The notes under the pieces: generated by a model
The model's input: only the letters and a program-made list of their open reading frames with translations
Told to the model about the DNA's origin: nothing
Database searches by the model: none
NCBI RefSeq assembly: GCF_019320115.1
Contig: NC_089598.1
Coordinates: 25,716,657 to 25,780,656, forward strand
DNA from: Miscanthus floridulus
Lineage: Eukaryota > Streptophyta > Magnoliopsida > Poales > Poaceae
DNA: 64,000 nucleotides
Direction: 5' to 3'
Shown here: one piece after another, positions 11,426-23,729 of the stretch
Layout: each line of letters opens with the position of its first letter
Numbering within the stretch: position 1 is the stretch's first letter
Translations under genes and position numbers: made by a program

Positions 11426-11817
11426 CAGGCTACCAGTCCACCAACACGTAGTGCTTACTTCGGTGAATTAGTCGTTCAGTTTTCAATTTTGTCGACGGGT
11501 ACTTTCGCCGTTGGAGAGGTACTTGATGAATTGTTCCCGCCAATCGGCGATCTGCGAAGGTATCATGAGCACCAACTACTCGGCAGGGGGTACTTCTACA
11601 ACTTCCTTGTCTTCCTTAATGGATGGTGTCAAAGGTCCTGAACTGAAGATCCCCTGCCAGAGCCATGGTACGAGAAGATCCTATCTTCGATAGTAGGTCG
11701 GCTATTTGGTTTTGATCTCGTACCACGTGGTAGGTACTCGATGCCGTAGAATTTTCCTTCAAGCTTCTGATTTCGGCGCAGTAAGCGTTCATCTTCTCAC
11801 TGGAACAGGACCAATCT

Positions 11818-13507
11818 TTATTGAGTTGATTGATAACCAGCGCGGAATCCCCAGTATACCATAAGGCATTTGATGCCGAGCTCGATGGCTATACGGAGGC
11901 CATGGAGACATGCTTCGTATTCCGTGGTGTTGTTAGAGACCGGGAAGTGTATGCGAAGAACGTATTGGAGTTTATCCTTTGTCGGTGTGATGAACAGAAT
12001 GCCCGCACCAGCCCCGTTAATATTAAGGGCGCCGTCGAAGTACATCACCCAGTGCTCACGGCAAGTGGCGGCGACGGGTTCTTGGATTTCGGTCCACTCA
12101 GCGATGAAATCGGCGAGCGCCTGCGACTTTACGGTCGGCCTGCTTCTGAAGTCAATGGAGTAGGTGCCGAGCTCAATAGCCCACTTGATGATACGACCGT
12201 TGGCCTCTTTATTTTAGAGAATGTCTCCCAGAGGGAACTCGGTGACCACGACGATCTTGTAGTATTCGAAGTAATGTCGGAGCTTGCGTGAGGTGATTAA
12301 GATTGCATATAACAGCTTTTGCACCTGAGGATAACGAGTTTTGGGCTCATTAAGTACCTCGCTGATGAAATAGACCGGACATTGTACCTTGTAGGCGTGT
12401 CCAGTTTCCTCGTGTTCGACGACAATAGCCGTACTGACAACTCGAGAAGTGGCGGCGATGTAAACCAGCAGAGTTTCATCTGGTCGTGGCGCTATCATGA
12501 TTGGAGGTTTTGTTAAAAACAATTTAAGCTGCTTGAAAGTTGTGTCTGCCTCCTCCGACCAAGAAAAAAGCTCGGAGGCCTTGAGGAGCTTGAAGAAAGG
12601 TAGCCCTTTTTCACCGAGGCGCGATATAAATCGGCTTAACGCAGCCATGCAGCCTGTAAGCTTCTGTATATCCTTGACACACAGTCGGCCGTTTCATGTT
12701 GGTGATGGCGGAGACTTTATCAGGGTTTGGTTCGATGCCCCGAGCGCTGACGATGTAGCCGAGCAGGATACCGGATGGAACTCCGAAGATGCACTTTGAA
12801 GGGTTTAGCTTCCATCGGTATTTGCTTAGGTTGGAGAAAGTTTCTTCAAGGTCGGTGATAAGATTGTCGGTGGTTCTAGTCTTGACGACCACATCATCGA
12901 TGTAGGCTTCGATGCTTGCGGCCGATCTGTTGGTCAAGGCACGTCTGGATAGCCCTTTGGTAGGTCGCGCCGGCGTTCTTTAGTCCGAAGGACATAGTGG
13001 TGTAGCAGTATGCACCGAAAGGACGTGATGAACGAATGTTTTAACCTGGTCTTCCTCCTTGAGGGAGATCTGATGGTAGCCTGAGTAACAATCGAGAAAG
13101 GAGAGCAACTCGCAGCCGACGGTGGAGTCTACAACCTTCATCTATCCGAGGCAAATCGAAGGGGTCTTTAGGGCAGTGTTTGTTAAGATCAGTATAATCA
13201 ACACACATTCTCCATTCTTTATTCTTTTTCTTAACAAGAATAGGATTAGCTAACCAATCTGGATGATACACTTATTTTATAAATCCGGCAGCTAAAAGCC
13301 ATTTTATTTCTACCCTAATAGCCTCCTTTTTGTCCAGCGCTGAATTCGGCGAAGTTTCTGCTTGATCGGCTTAGCGGTCGGCGAGACATTCAAGGAGTGC
13401 TCGATCTTCTCCCATGGTACCCCCAGCATGTCTATAGGTTTCCAAGCAAACACATCGGTGTTGGCACGTAGGAAGGAGACTGAGCATGCTTTCCTATTTG
13501 GGGTCAA
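11818..13507 (-). pseudogene. Reverse transcriptase and two RNase H domains of Retand-type polyprotein
   Basis: On the minus strand the RT begins near 13507 (SFLRANTDVFAWKP). It continues through the fingers and palm (ANPILVKKKNKEWRMCVDYT, 13240-13170) and the catalytic YIDD box at about 12905 (IEAYIDDVVVKTR). The connection and first RNase H segment lie at 12648-12214 (FSWSEEADTTFKQLK, then YFISEVLN). A second RNase H with YFDGALN and NNTTEYEA follows at 12048-11818, as in Tat-lineage elements. Frames change near 13290, 13040-12940 and 12200, so the polyprotein is broken. Together these domains would copy element RNA into DNA inside the Gag particle. Confidence 0.9.
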
Positions 13508-14199
13508 GGTGAGCCCCGATTTTCACCTGTCTTTGAAGGGTCATCGAGGACCGAGGCCGATCTCCTTGACTTCCTTGGACTTGGCAGAGGCCCGAGGAGG
13601 CTCTGGGATCTCCATGTCATCAGTAGATGCGGTCTTGGCTTCGGCGACCACGCTGGCCTATCTGGATGGAGAGGTCGGTGGCTTTCGGCGAGGGCGAGAC
13701 TTTCTGTCTCATAGGCATAGGCGATGGAGAGGTTGGCCCATAGAGACAGGACTCCTATAGGTAAAGGCATCTTCAACACCAGATACGCATAGTGCGGAAC
13801 GGCCATGAACTTGGTCAGAGCCAGACTGCTCTAGTATGGCGTGGTAGGCGGTGTCGAAGTTGGAGACATAAAAGTTGATATGCTCCACTCTATAGTTGGT
13901 TGCCATGCTGAACTGTACTGGTAGGGTAATTTCCCCAAGTGGTCTAGATGCCCTGCCAGGTACCACGCCCTAGAAGGAGCAGTCTGAGGGCGTGAGGTCT
14001 GTTGTCCTGAGTCCGAGCTCCCTTAAAGCCCCGGCGAAGAGTAGATTCAAAGCGCTCCCACCATCGACGAGGACTTTTCTGAATAGCACCTTCTGGACAG
14101 TCGCGTCAAGGACGAGGGGAAAACACCCCATGTAGGGTATGCCCGCCCACTGGTCAGCTCTGCTGAAGGTGATGGAGATTTCGGACCATGGACGATAGC
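13504..14199 (-). pseudogene. Aspartic protease region of Retand-type polyprotein
   Basis: Minus-strand frames give a protease-like segment with the active site as LVDGGSALNLLF (about 14075-14040). The Asp-Gly-Gly-Ser form is usual in this lineage in place of DTG or DSG. A following segment (FDTAYHAIL, then MAVPHYAYLVLKMP at 13806) belongs to the protease C-terminus and RT linker. The frame shifts between the two segments. It would cut the polyprotein into working parts. Confidence 0.8.
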
Positions 14200-15601
14200 T
14201 AGGGTTGGCGGTAGTTTCTTCTAAGACTACGGATGAGCACTCGTCGGGCAGCGAGCTTCCGTTCCCTTCTGCTTTCGTTGGAGGCGAAACCCCCGAAGAT
14301 GGTGGCGACCACCTTGTCGTGGTCCTGGAAGGCGTTATTATTATCCCCTGGTGGTCGGCGTCCTTCGTTCCCACCATTGTCGTCGTTGTACTTTTTCTCC
14401 TGGAACTCCTTAGCCACACCAAGGCAATCTTTCATCTTGTGTTTGGCGTTTTTGTGCAGGGGGCACGGGCCGTCGAGGATCTTCTTGTACTGCTCATCAT
14501 AGTTGTGCTTTGCGCGTGGCTCATTGACGTTGGCAACAAAGTGATCTGGTCGGCGGTGGCGATTCTGACCAGGTTTGAATCCGTCTGGCCGATCACGTCC
14601 GCTGTCTCGGTGGAAACTACTGGTCGTCGTAGCGGCGATCATTGTACTGTCGGTTGTCGTTGCGGTCATCGTGGCGGCGAATGTTGTTTTGTCGGTCGTC
14701 GTGGCGGCGAGGCGGGCGATTAGTGCCCGTATCTTCGTTAAAACGCACCTCTGCTTCCTCGGCGTCAGCGTACTGGTTTGCGGTTGTGATCATCTCGCCG
14801 ATGCCGGTAGGTGGCTTTCTATTGAACTTAGAACGGAGTTCTCGATGATGAAGTCCTCGGACTGAAGGCGGTGATGACTTCGGCTTCCATGATGTTGGGA
14901 ATAGAATTCCTCATCTCGGAAAAGCGTCTGATGTAGCTGCGGAGTAGTTCGGACGGCTTTTGGTTGATGCGGTTGAGATCGTGCTTGGTGCCCGGCCGCC
15001 TACAAGTGGCCATGTAGTTGTCGGTGAAAACTCTCTTCAGATCTTCCCAAGAGCCGATGGAGTCCGGGGCGAGGCTTGTGAACCAGCTCATGGCGGCTGG
15101 CGTGAGCATAACAGGGAGATAGTTTGCCATGACGTTGGTGTCTCCTCCGACAGGCGCGGATGGCGGTGGCATAAGCCTGTAGCCATTGAGTTGGGTTCAT
15201 CCTTCCTTCATAGGGCTCAACTCCGGTGATTTTGAAACCACGGGGCCACTGGAGTGTTCGGAGTGCCCTAGTGAACGCAGGGGGCCCTTCTGGGCTGCTG
15301 GGACCAACATCGGCAAGTGTTGCCGACGACGATCGGCTCCAGAGTTGAGTCTAGGGTTGCCGTATTCCTGCTCGTACTCCTGGCAACGTCGTACTTCATC
15401 TTCATGGCGCCCGAAACGTCGTTGGTCGATACGCCGTCGTGCGTCCCAAAGATTGCTGAGGTGCACTCGGGCATCCTGTTCGACCTCTTGGTCGTGCTGG
15501 CGATGATGCTCAGGCGCGGTGGCCTCCAACTCCCCCCTGGGGAGGTGGTGACTAGTCGGCGAAGCGGCTTTGATTGGGGCGGCGATTGGATCTAGGATCA
15601 A
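14199..15601 (-). pseudogene. gag region of Retand-type element
   Basis: On the minus strand, 15172-14828 encodes a retrotransposon gag domain (LTPAAMSWFTSLAPDSIGSW and on to RRFSEMRNSIP). A downstream segment (14669-14199) carries the lineage-typical knuckle-like CPLHKNAKHKMKDC. The upstream segment to 15601 is charged and shows no clear domain. Frame changes near 15180 and 14840 break the reading. Gag would form the particle around the element RNA. Confidence 0.85.
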
Positions 15602-16685
15602 CTGATCGGCGGATCACGCTTGTGGAGCACGAAGGTCTCTGAACTTCTCGGATCTCGTTAACTTGACTAGTGTGCCGCTTTAAGCATAGCGGCGACCTTA
15701 GCGAGCTCAGGGCGTCTGCGGGAGGTGAGCGAGTTCGTTGGCGGCCACGGCCAAATTAGCGCTCAGAGTCTTGAAGACGGCGTGGCCGTCAACACGGAGG
15801 AATTCTTCGTTGAGGTTGCGATGAAGGGGCCTTCCTTGTGAATCGAACTGGTTATCACGAGCGGCCTCGGCCATCACGTGATGTCACGTTCGTTATCACG
15901 CTGTTGCGTGCGGTTGGCAGTTCCTGTTTTCACAGGGCGGCGCGTTCCTCATCTGTTTCGCCGTTCCAGGGGGGCTGTCGATACTGACGTTGAAAATCGC
16001 GCCACCCCGGAAAGGTAGGAGAGGAGGTTGCTTGGTGAAGGTCTCGGTGAGGGGCTCGGTGGATCCTTGAGATTCGGAGTCCGGATTTTCCTCAAGGATA
16101 GTTTGGAGAGATGCTCCGAGACCCCGGCCGGTGTGCAGCATGTTGACGGTTGGTGGAAATTGGTTGGCGAGCTGGTCGGCGAATTTGCCCCTCAGGGCGT
16201 CCTGATATGTAGTTGCGGTGTTGGCGAGCCCGAAAGGCAGGGCGGCGGGCCCTAGAGTCTGCCGAGCATTGAACATTGATAGATCGGGATCAGAGGGTGC
16301 TCGGTGCTAACAAGGGTGTCCAGAGCCGACTCAGCAATGGAGAGGCAATCGGCGAGTTTCAGGCCGACCTGATCGATAGATTCGATCAGATCGTCATTGT
16401 TGACATGCCTCCTCTGGTAGCAAGGAAGCGAGCGGTGGGTGGCTGATGGAGCCGACCCTGAAGTGGTTCCGAGATTGGATCTGTAGTTGTAGATGCGAGG
16501 GTGGTCGGTGCAGAGCAGATCTGCACTGGCTCGAGAAGCTCTCCAACTCCATCGGCATTGATGACCCACGTGATGGATCCGACCGTGAAGATCTGGCCGG
16601 GCTGCGGGAGGGACGAAGAGCCTGTGGAAAAAACCATCTTGTTTGACAAGGAAACAGCACGCACACCCCTACCTGGCATGCCAAC
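15602..16685 (-). other. 5' leader of the Retand-type element
   Basis: A non-coding leader of about 1.1 kb lies between the 5' LTR and gag. The first bases next to the LTR on the minus strand read TTGGCATGCCAGGTAGGGG, which is in the primer-binding-site position. I could not assign a tRNA to it. Short open stretches here match no family I know. Confidence 0.6.
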
Positions 16686-17159
16686 TGTCGATAGAATATC
16701 GTTGGCAGTCCACCGAGGGGCACCCCGCGATGGTAGATTGATCGGTAGAGGAGCGTGTAATCGAGAACAAGAAGGCAACAAAGACACACGAGTTATACAG
16801 GTTCAGGCCGTCGGTACGACGTAATACCTTACTCCTGTGGTCTGTTGGTTTGCATTAGCTATCGTATGATTTGCCGTGAATTTGTAGGGGGTCCCTGCCC
16901 GCCTTATATAGTCTGGAGGGCAAGGTTACAAGTCAGTTAGATATGAGAGATAATCGGAAAGTAATAACAGATTACAAGAAACTATGGGATCGTACATATC
17001 CTATCAGATCTCGTAACATCCTCAGGATATCCTCTCCGTGCCTTGCGGGGGCCGTCGAGCAGAATCATGCCCCGCAAGTCTCCTTCTTGCAGGCTGGGCC
17101 GCCCCTGGAGGCATAGCCCATGTGACCTGCCGTGGGTATCCGGGATCGTACCCCCCACA
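16686..17159 (-). mobile_element. 5' LTR of the Retand-type element
   Basis: This 474-bp LTR matches 4624-5095 with about two dozen differences. It is the upstream LTR because the element reads on the minus strand. The TG and CA ends and the adjoining CTCTT at 17160-17164 are intact. Confidence 0.95.
16903..16912 (-). promoter_or_regulatory. TATA box of the Retand 5' LTR
   Basis: CTATATAAGG on the minus strand is conserved in the other LTR at 4841-4850. It is well placed for the U3 promoter that would transcribe gag-pol. Confidence 0.65.
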
Positions 17160-17164
17160 CTCTT
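17160..17164. repeat. Target site duplication CTCTT, right copy
   Basis: It is identical to 4619-4623 and directly follows the CA end of the LTR. Confidence 0.95.
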
Positions 17165-19725
17165 CCACTTCATATTTTTAGTGGAAGGAATAAACGGTAA
17201 GGCAAAAGCATTCCAATGGGATAACTTATGGAAGTAATAATAGGGTGAACTACGCTAAATCTTTTGAAAAAAAATCAAAATATTTTGCCGCATAATACTA
17301 TGTCTAGTAATAAAGAAACCGACCTGAGAAAATAAAAAAACAATTATAGGGTGAATTACACTATGTGTATGATTGGACACCAGCAATACCTTGGCTCTTT
17401 CAGGAATCAGGTGACTCCTTGTTCAGCTCTTACACTCTATGAGCATGCCACGGCTCTGTAGATCACAAAATCCAAACACCAGTTAGAGAGTTTTGGGACC
17501 ACTCGCATGATGTTTTCTTCAACCAAACAATCAATATCAATAGGTAGCGACTGCCTGTAAGACAACACATAATCCAGTAAATTCCTGAAACCTTAATGAA
17601 ACTGAGGTGGAAGGTTACCCATTCTCCAAAAGGGTAGAGAAACAACAGAGCATGTAGTATCCTGTATCCTATAAGAAATATGGAAATATAATCGTCTCAT
17701 ATAAAATTATCAAGTAGAGAGTTGACCTATTACTATGTTATGGTCAATTGGTCATGGCATGGGCACTTTTTTGTTTCAATATGACCAGAGAGAAGGAAAG
17801 TCGGTGTCCACATATATAAAAGGAAATGATCCCAGATCTTAGTATTGTACAGGAAACAGGAAAATAACCTAGCAGATCAAAACATGGAGAGGGGCCCTAA
17901 TTATTTGTAAACTGAGATTCATCAATTCCTTTGCACAAACCATAGAAGAGGAAATATATAATTGGGGGTACCTTGTGCACGAACCATTGATGGACACCTG
18001 CTGATGGTGGGGAGATGCTGATCTTGCATATGTGTTGAACGAAAAGTGCAGAAACATACTCTCTTTTTGCTTGAAGCTACTGATACCTGTGTACAGATCG
18101 AAAAGGAGGCTTGAAACTTGGTAGTAAAAGTAAAAGAGATCAACAAAAACACAACATTTTACCGCCAAAAGTTTTTTTGTGCTAAAGCACTGTCATAGGA
18201 AAAAAGACAGACGTTGGTTTCCTAAAATTGAACTGATTAACCCAAAAAAAATATAACATGTTTGTCAAGGTAACAGTATAGTATGTACCCTTGCACAGAT
18301 CCCAATCCAAAGTTATCAAATATTAATCATGGCATTAACCTGCAGATCACTGGTTTTGATTCATTGTCTTTTATTCATGCAATCATTCTGTAAATGAGGC
18401 AGCAAGAACTATTGCAAAAACTACACAACATAGTGTTTGGTTCAGTGTAGGGTAACATGTAAAAAGAAGTATGCACAATACTATCAGTGCTTGGTAGGGG
18501 ATGATACGAAAGCTTAAGGCATGAGTCTGCACTGATTTTCCCCCTACAACTAGCAATGGATGGCTTAGATGGTGGGGACGCTTGGGAAAAAGGATAAGCA
18601 TGCATTAGTGTACTGAATAACTGTGCAGTACAATGTAGGCAAAAATGTTGCACATGTCGTATATGCACAGCTTGCAAGAGGAGTACAAATACCATGAGAA
18701 AAGGTGGCATTACTAGAGTTCGGCATACTTTCAGTAAGTATAGTAGAACGATGCATAAGTGCCTTGAAGATACCGTACTTGGGATCTTGATGCTGTTTGT
18801 CCAGGGGTCGATAAACAATCAGGTGGTTGTTGCCTCATCCTTTAGGTACAAAACGTGCCTAAAGTATGTTTTAAAGGAATTAAGTTGTGTAGTTGGGCAC
18901 TCAACATCAGAGCAGTAGAATGGAATGGTAAAGGGAGGCATGTCTAGAGCACACTAGGTGTACATGAACAAATTAATCGTAGCTGGCCTGGTGTTCATGA
19001 ACAAATCAATCGTAGCTCACAGCCTTGTATGAGCAGCGCAAAAAAGAAACTAATAAGATGGAGGACATGGAAAAAAAGGGAGAGCAAATTAACAAACTCA
19101 GTTTTGGTGTCTAATATCAAGTATGCAAACATTCATAGTATGATGAAGATGAGTACTAACTTTGTCTGCCTCTCTGTGGCATGATTGGCAAGGATCCTAA
19201 AGTCTTCTTAACATTGAATGAGAAGTTATATAAGGATTTTAGGTTTGTTCAATCTGCTACCTCAATCCATGGCATCAGATTATTGAGAAGCAATTAAAAT
19301 AGACATCTGTTAGAGGTCCGTACGGTCTTACCGCTTGGATTTTGTTAAGAGCATTGGAAATAATGTTGCTTCACTAGGTAATGAAAATAGGACACTTACT
19401 AATAGATGTTGAATCTTTAGGAGGTTGGTATGCTCGTACAAATGCACATGCACTAAATTGGCATCTGCACATAACATCGGAAAATGAGAATAGAGAGGGA
19501 AAAAAGGGGGACGTTGTTGGTCCACTCATCGTGTGAAAGCCGCCGCTGCAGGAGTGAGCAAGGGCGAAGCGTCGTGAGGGAATGTCGCTGCCATGGGGCT
19601 ATGCCGCGGCGACCGAGATGAGTCGAATGCGGGCCGGCGCCACTGTGTGGTCCGCGCCATGCCACCGCACCTTGGCGACGATGGTGCGGTGCTAGTGCAG
19701 GAGTGCGCGAGGACAAAGGGGCAGG
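17165..19725. other. AT-rich DNA without recognised gene
   Basis: This is the continuation of the sequence split at 4623. No coding family is recognised on either strand. Two small duplications are visible: GGGTGAA(C/T)TACACTA-like segments near 17245 and 17350, and CATGAACAAATTAATCGTAG near 18963 and 18997. The last 200 bases (19500-19725) turn GC-rich and resemble in composition the DNA after 22194, on the far side of the LTR. Confidence 0.5.
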
Positions 19726-22193
19726 TGAAAGGTCCTTGTGTGGTTTTGGTAATTGAGTGACAAGCTAGGTGGACTAATTGTGTTTATGTGAGATACACAG
19801 GTGATTAGTCCATAGGTACATGTGTGTGAGCAACATATGCCATGAAGGTGAAAATGGCTTAGGAGATGTTGCAAAGCTCACACATGTGATGATGAATGAG
19901 CTCATTGCAAATGAGACATGACATTGAGTCATGTGATTCAAGGTGGAGAAGATCAAGACATAACTTGGCTTGATGGACCAGGTTATAAGCGTGAAGGGTA
20001 AGTCGGAAGGCTTTGGAGCGATGGACCGTGTGGCGGTGAAGCTTGAGCAAGATTTGGCGCCGATCGACGAAGGCAACGGTGAAAAGCAAGTGAAGTGAAG
20101 ATCGATGATCCAATATGATCATGTGATGATATGAAGTGGATCATATCATTGTTGAGCGTGGTGGTGCATGTGTTGCATCAACATTGGAGAAAATAGAATG
20201 GAATGCGCAAGGCAAAGGTATAACCTAGGACATTTCATTTCACCGGTCATAGGTGTGTAGCGAAGTTGATGACTTGGGTTTAGGATAGATGGCCGTACTA
20301 TCAAGAGGGGCAAACTTGTTTGCATATCAGTCATCTAGTGCCACTTGAGTGGTCTAACTTTGCATCGTCACTAGGATCGAGTGGTGTGGCAAGTTGAGTG
20401 GCTAATCCTTTGGAAAATGATTGTGAAAATGCTAACACACATACACTTGGTGGTGTTGGCACATTTATAGAGGAGATGAAGATAGGAGTTGATGTGGATC
20501 AACTCGGTGATGAAACAGAGGCGAGAAGGGTTCAAAACTTCACTAGTGGAGTGTCCACCCGTAGAGTACGGATAGTCCGACAGTGCCACCAGCGCCCTAT
20601 ATAGAAAAGATAAGTTTTCATAGAGTGCACCGGACGCTGGTCACACAGTGACTGGACGCTGGGGTCTTATGTCCGGTTAGTGGCAGCAGTGAAGGCACAG
20701 GCGTCGATCTTCAACGGGACGTTGGGACACTTCGTGACCGGATGCTGGGTGGGTGCATCTGGTCCCGCTGATGTGGCAGCACATAGAAAAGGAGAAAGGA
20801 CCAGATGCTGATGCTACGTCCGATCGTGACTGACCGGACGCGTCCGGTCGCGGTTGAGCAGCTCTAGGAGCTTATTGGAAGTGACCGGACGCTGGAGTCC
20901 TACGTCCGGTCTTGGCACTGTGTTGCGTCTGGTCATCACTTGACCATTGAGATCAAGCGACTAAGGTTGAATGGAGGCGACATGTGGCGAGCATCCAATG
21001 ACTGAACGCTGAGGTCCTGCATCCTGGTCGATCTGACCGGAGCATCCAGGTCACCCCGAGCTGTGTCTAGTGAAGGGGTACAATGGCTCTATTTTCATGG
21101 GGGCTATAAATAGAAGGGGTCTCGGCCTTAGGCTGGTAGCTGGGCACACTAGAGCCTTAGGTGACTTATGTGGTGGTGCTTGGGAGCCCTCTAACTCACT
21201 CTAGCTTGATAGTGTTCATCCGATTGAGTGAGTGAGCGATTCTAGTGCGATTGCATCGTGATGTTGCATCGAGTGGCACTAGGTGATCAAGTTGTAAGTC
21301 AGTGGTGCTTGTTATTCTTGGAGGTTGCCACATCCTAGACGGCTTGGTGGTGGTCTCCGTCGAAGCCTGCAAGAAGCTTATGCGGTGCTCCAGAGAAGAG
21401 CCTTGTGAGGGGTATTGTGCTCGCCCCGCGGGAGCCACGAAGAGCAACTCTAGTTGAGCGTGTCATTGAGCTACCCTCACTTTTGAGGTAGGTTTTGCGG
21501 TGCCCGACATGCAGGCTTGGCGGGTGATGACAATTAGCCGTCGAACCACCAAGTGAGCGGTCGACACAATAGGGACGTAGCATGTTGGCAAGCACGTGAA
21601 CCTCGAGAGAAAATCACCGTATCAACCTTGTTCTTCTTCCTATTGGTTTGCAATCCCCTTACACAAGCTTGTGATTACTTTTCTATACATTATGCTTGTG
21701 TAGTTGCTCTTGTAATTAGTTACCTTGTGTAGCTCACTAGTTACCTTCTTGCTTATGTAGCATAGAAGTAGCTCCCTTGCGTGGCTAATTTTATTTGTGT
21801 AACCTTGTTAGTCACATTGCTTTGTTTGTGTAGCTAAGTATTTGTTCTCTCTAATTTGGCATTAGGTTGCCTTGTTATTGAGCATTGCTAGTGAGCTTAG
21901 TTGGCTTTGTGCTTTTGCTTACTAGCATGTGTATGAGCTCCCTTATTACTTGAAGTACTAGTGGCATAGGTTTGTGTGACCTTGCTCCTAAAATTGGTTA
22001 AGTGAGCTCTAGCTAGCCCAACACCTTTGTTGCTTAATTAGGATCTTTATAAGGTGCTAGAGAACATAGATAGATGGGATGTAGTCTTGGCTAGACCGAT
22101 AGTTTTAATTCTGCACTTGTTTCGGCTAGCCGGCAGCGATTAAGTTTTAGAAATGACTATTCATCCCCTCTAGTCGCCTATCTCGACCCTACA
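19726..22193 (+). mobile_element. Solo LTR of a large Ty3 element
   Basis: The stretch starts TGAAAGGTCC and ends CGACCCTACA, is 2,468 bp long, and contains no coding domain. The flanking 5-mers (GCAGG and GTAAG) differ by two transitions, so the target duplication is decayed or the ends are slightly off. The right half carries many scattered copies of CCGGACGCTGG and GTCCGG, as I recall from large chromovirus (Tekay/Del-type) LTRs of Andropogoneae. GC-rich DNA on both sides suggests that it split one former locus. A solo LTR arises by recombination between the two LTRs of a full element. Confidence 0.65.
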
Positions 22194-23729
22194 GTAAGGG
22201 CCATAGGACCTCGCCACCGTGGCCAAGGCGGGTAGGAGCGGCCAAGATGGGTGGAGGCGGGCGTACGCTACCGAGGAGCCAGACGGCGGTGGGCTAGAGG
22301 CGGTGCCATATGGATCGACACACGCAAGGGCATCGGGATGGGAAAGGGCGCAGTGGCCACCGTTCGAAGGGGATGGGGAAGGGCACCGCCACCATGGTCG
22401 CTGGGGAGCAGGGCTAGCGGCGTGGTGGCTTTGGTGTCGCATCTGGGGATGCATGCCTGTGGCGGACGCACGGGCGACGGCGGCTGACTGTGGGTGGGCA
22501 CGGGCGTAGGGTGGCACGATGGGGGTGCGGCGATGGCGCGACCAGAATCACAGGGAGCAGGTTTTGTTTCCTTGGAGCGACGTTCAGGTGTAGGGGGGCG
22601 GAGAAAGATCGCATGGGCGGTAGGCAGGATGATGGAGGAATGTCGCATCAAAAAGTGTCCACGCTTTGTTCTTTTTAGTTGTAGGAGATATGGATCCACT
22701 GGTAGACGCGTATGCGTACAGGAATGTCTACTCGCGTTAAGTCTCTGCCTCCTCCATTAGACGGAGGTCGCACCGTCGTCGCTCTCTGTTCCTCCCATCC
22801 CTGTTCCCCTTCTTCCCTCTACGACGATTGAAGGCGGTGGTGCCTTGGCCTTGGGCCACATCCAGGACACCACCGAGCAAACGCAGGACAGCGTGGCAAG
22901 CCACCTCCGGCAACGCGGCGAGCAGCGTGGTCGGCGGAGCTTCGCGAGCTGCGGCAATGGCGAGCGTGCGGTGCACTACGGTAATAGCTAGAGCACAACT
23001 GGGCTATGGGTCAACGAGCATAGCCTGTGCAGCCAGCAGCACAACTGCTGACACAACGTAGGAGTCCACGTGCGAGATGGACGCTGGTGGGAGGCCGGAA
23101 GGACGCGTGCAAGATGGACGGACGTGGCCACTGGACTCGCTAACGAACGCCAGGTGCGTCCTCCATTCATCCCTAGCAGCATGGCCCAAGATACGGCCCC
23201 ACTTGTTGGTCATGTGGCGCTCCCCGAGGTGGTCGCCATGGCAGAGCTCTCGCATGGAGCGGTAGACGGTGGCCATGCTCCGTAGCTCCGCCGACAGGGG
23301 AGTGAGCTGCTGCTGCCGTAGCTCATGAGCGTCGCCGGCCACGCTGCTCGTCGTGTCCCTGCAGGAGCCACCTGACGAAGGTGGCTCGCCCCACAGCCTG
23401 TGTGCTCGCCCCTATCTCGCCGCGTCCAGCCGGTAAGAACTCGCTGCCGTCATTGAGCCACCAGACGAAACTCGCTATGAGCCACCGCTTGGGATGGAAC
23501 TCGAGGTCATGCTCCATCGGGTCGTAGCTGATGTGTACGCAAGCACTGACCGTGTCGCTGCCGCCGAGGGCGCGCTTCGAGGTGCGTGGTGCGGCTGCTG
23601 GGGAGGAGGAGGTCGCGGCGGAGGGCGTCTTCTTCTCCCGGTCGTAGCGAGAAGGGCGACGCCAAGGCACGGGGCCCACACGCCGATCTCCATCACCCAC
23701 CTCACCGTCTCCATCTCAACCTGTTGCCA
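22194..23729. other. GC-rich DNA upstream of the DUF2828 remnant
   Basis: High GC gives many chance open frames on both strands, none of which I recognise. Part of it may be decayed N-terminal DNA of the gene remnant that follows. Bases 22638-22692 match 3906-3960 closely. Confidence 0.4.

Larger units (their letters stand above)
4624..17159 (-). mobile_element. Full-length Ty3 LTR retrotransposon, Tat/Retand type (decayed)
   Basis: Two LTRs of 472 bp (4624-5095) and 474 bp (16686-17159) and an exact 5-bp target duplication bound the element. Read on the minus strand the order is 5' LTR, long leader, gag, protease, reverse transcriptase, RNase H, a second RNase H, integrase, a region of about 5 kb with an opposite-strand gene, and 3' LTR. 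Protease before RT and integrase last is the Ty3 order. The second RNase H and the antisense gene between integrase and 3' LTR are known features of the Tat lineage. By eye the LTRs differ at about two dozen of 472 positions (about 5%), and every coding domain is broken by frameshifts or stops, so the copy is not young and cannot move on its own. Confidence 0.95.
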
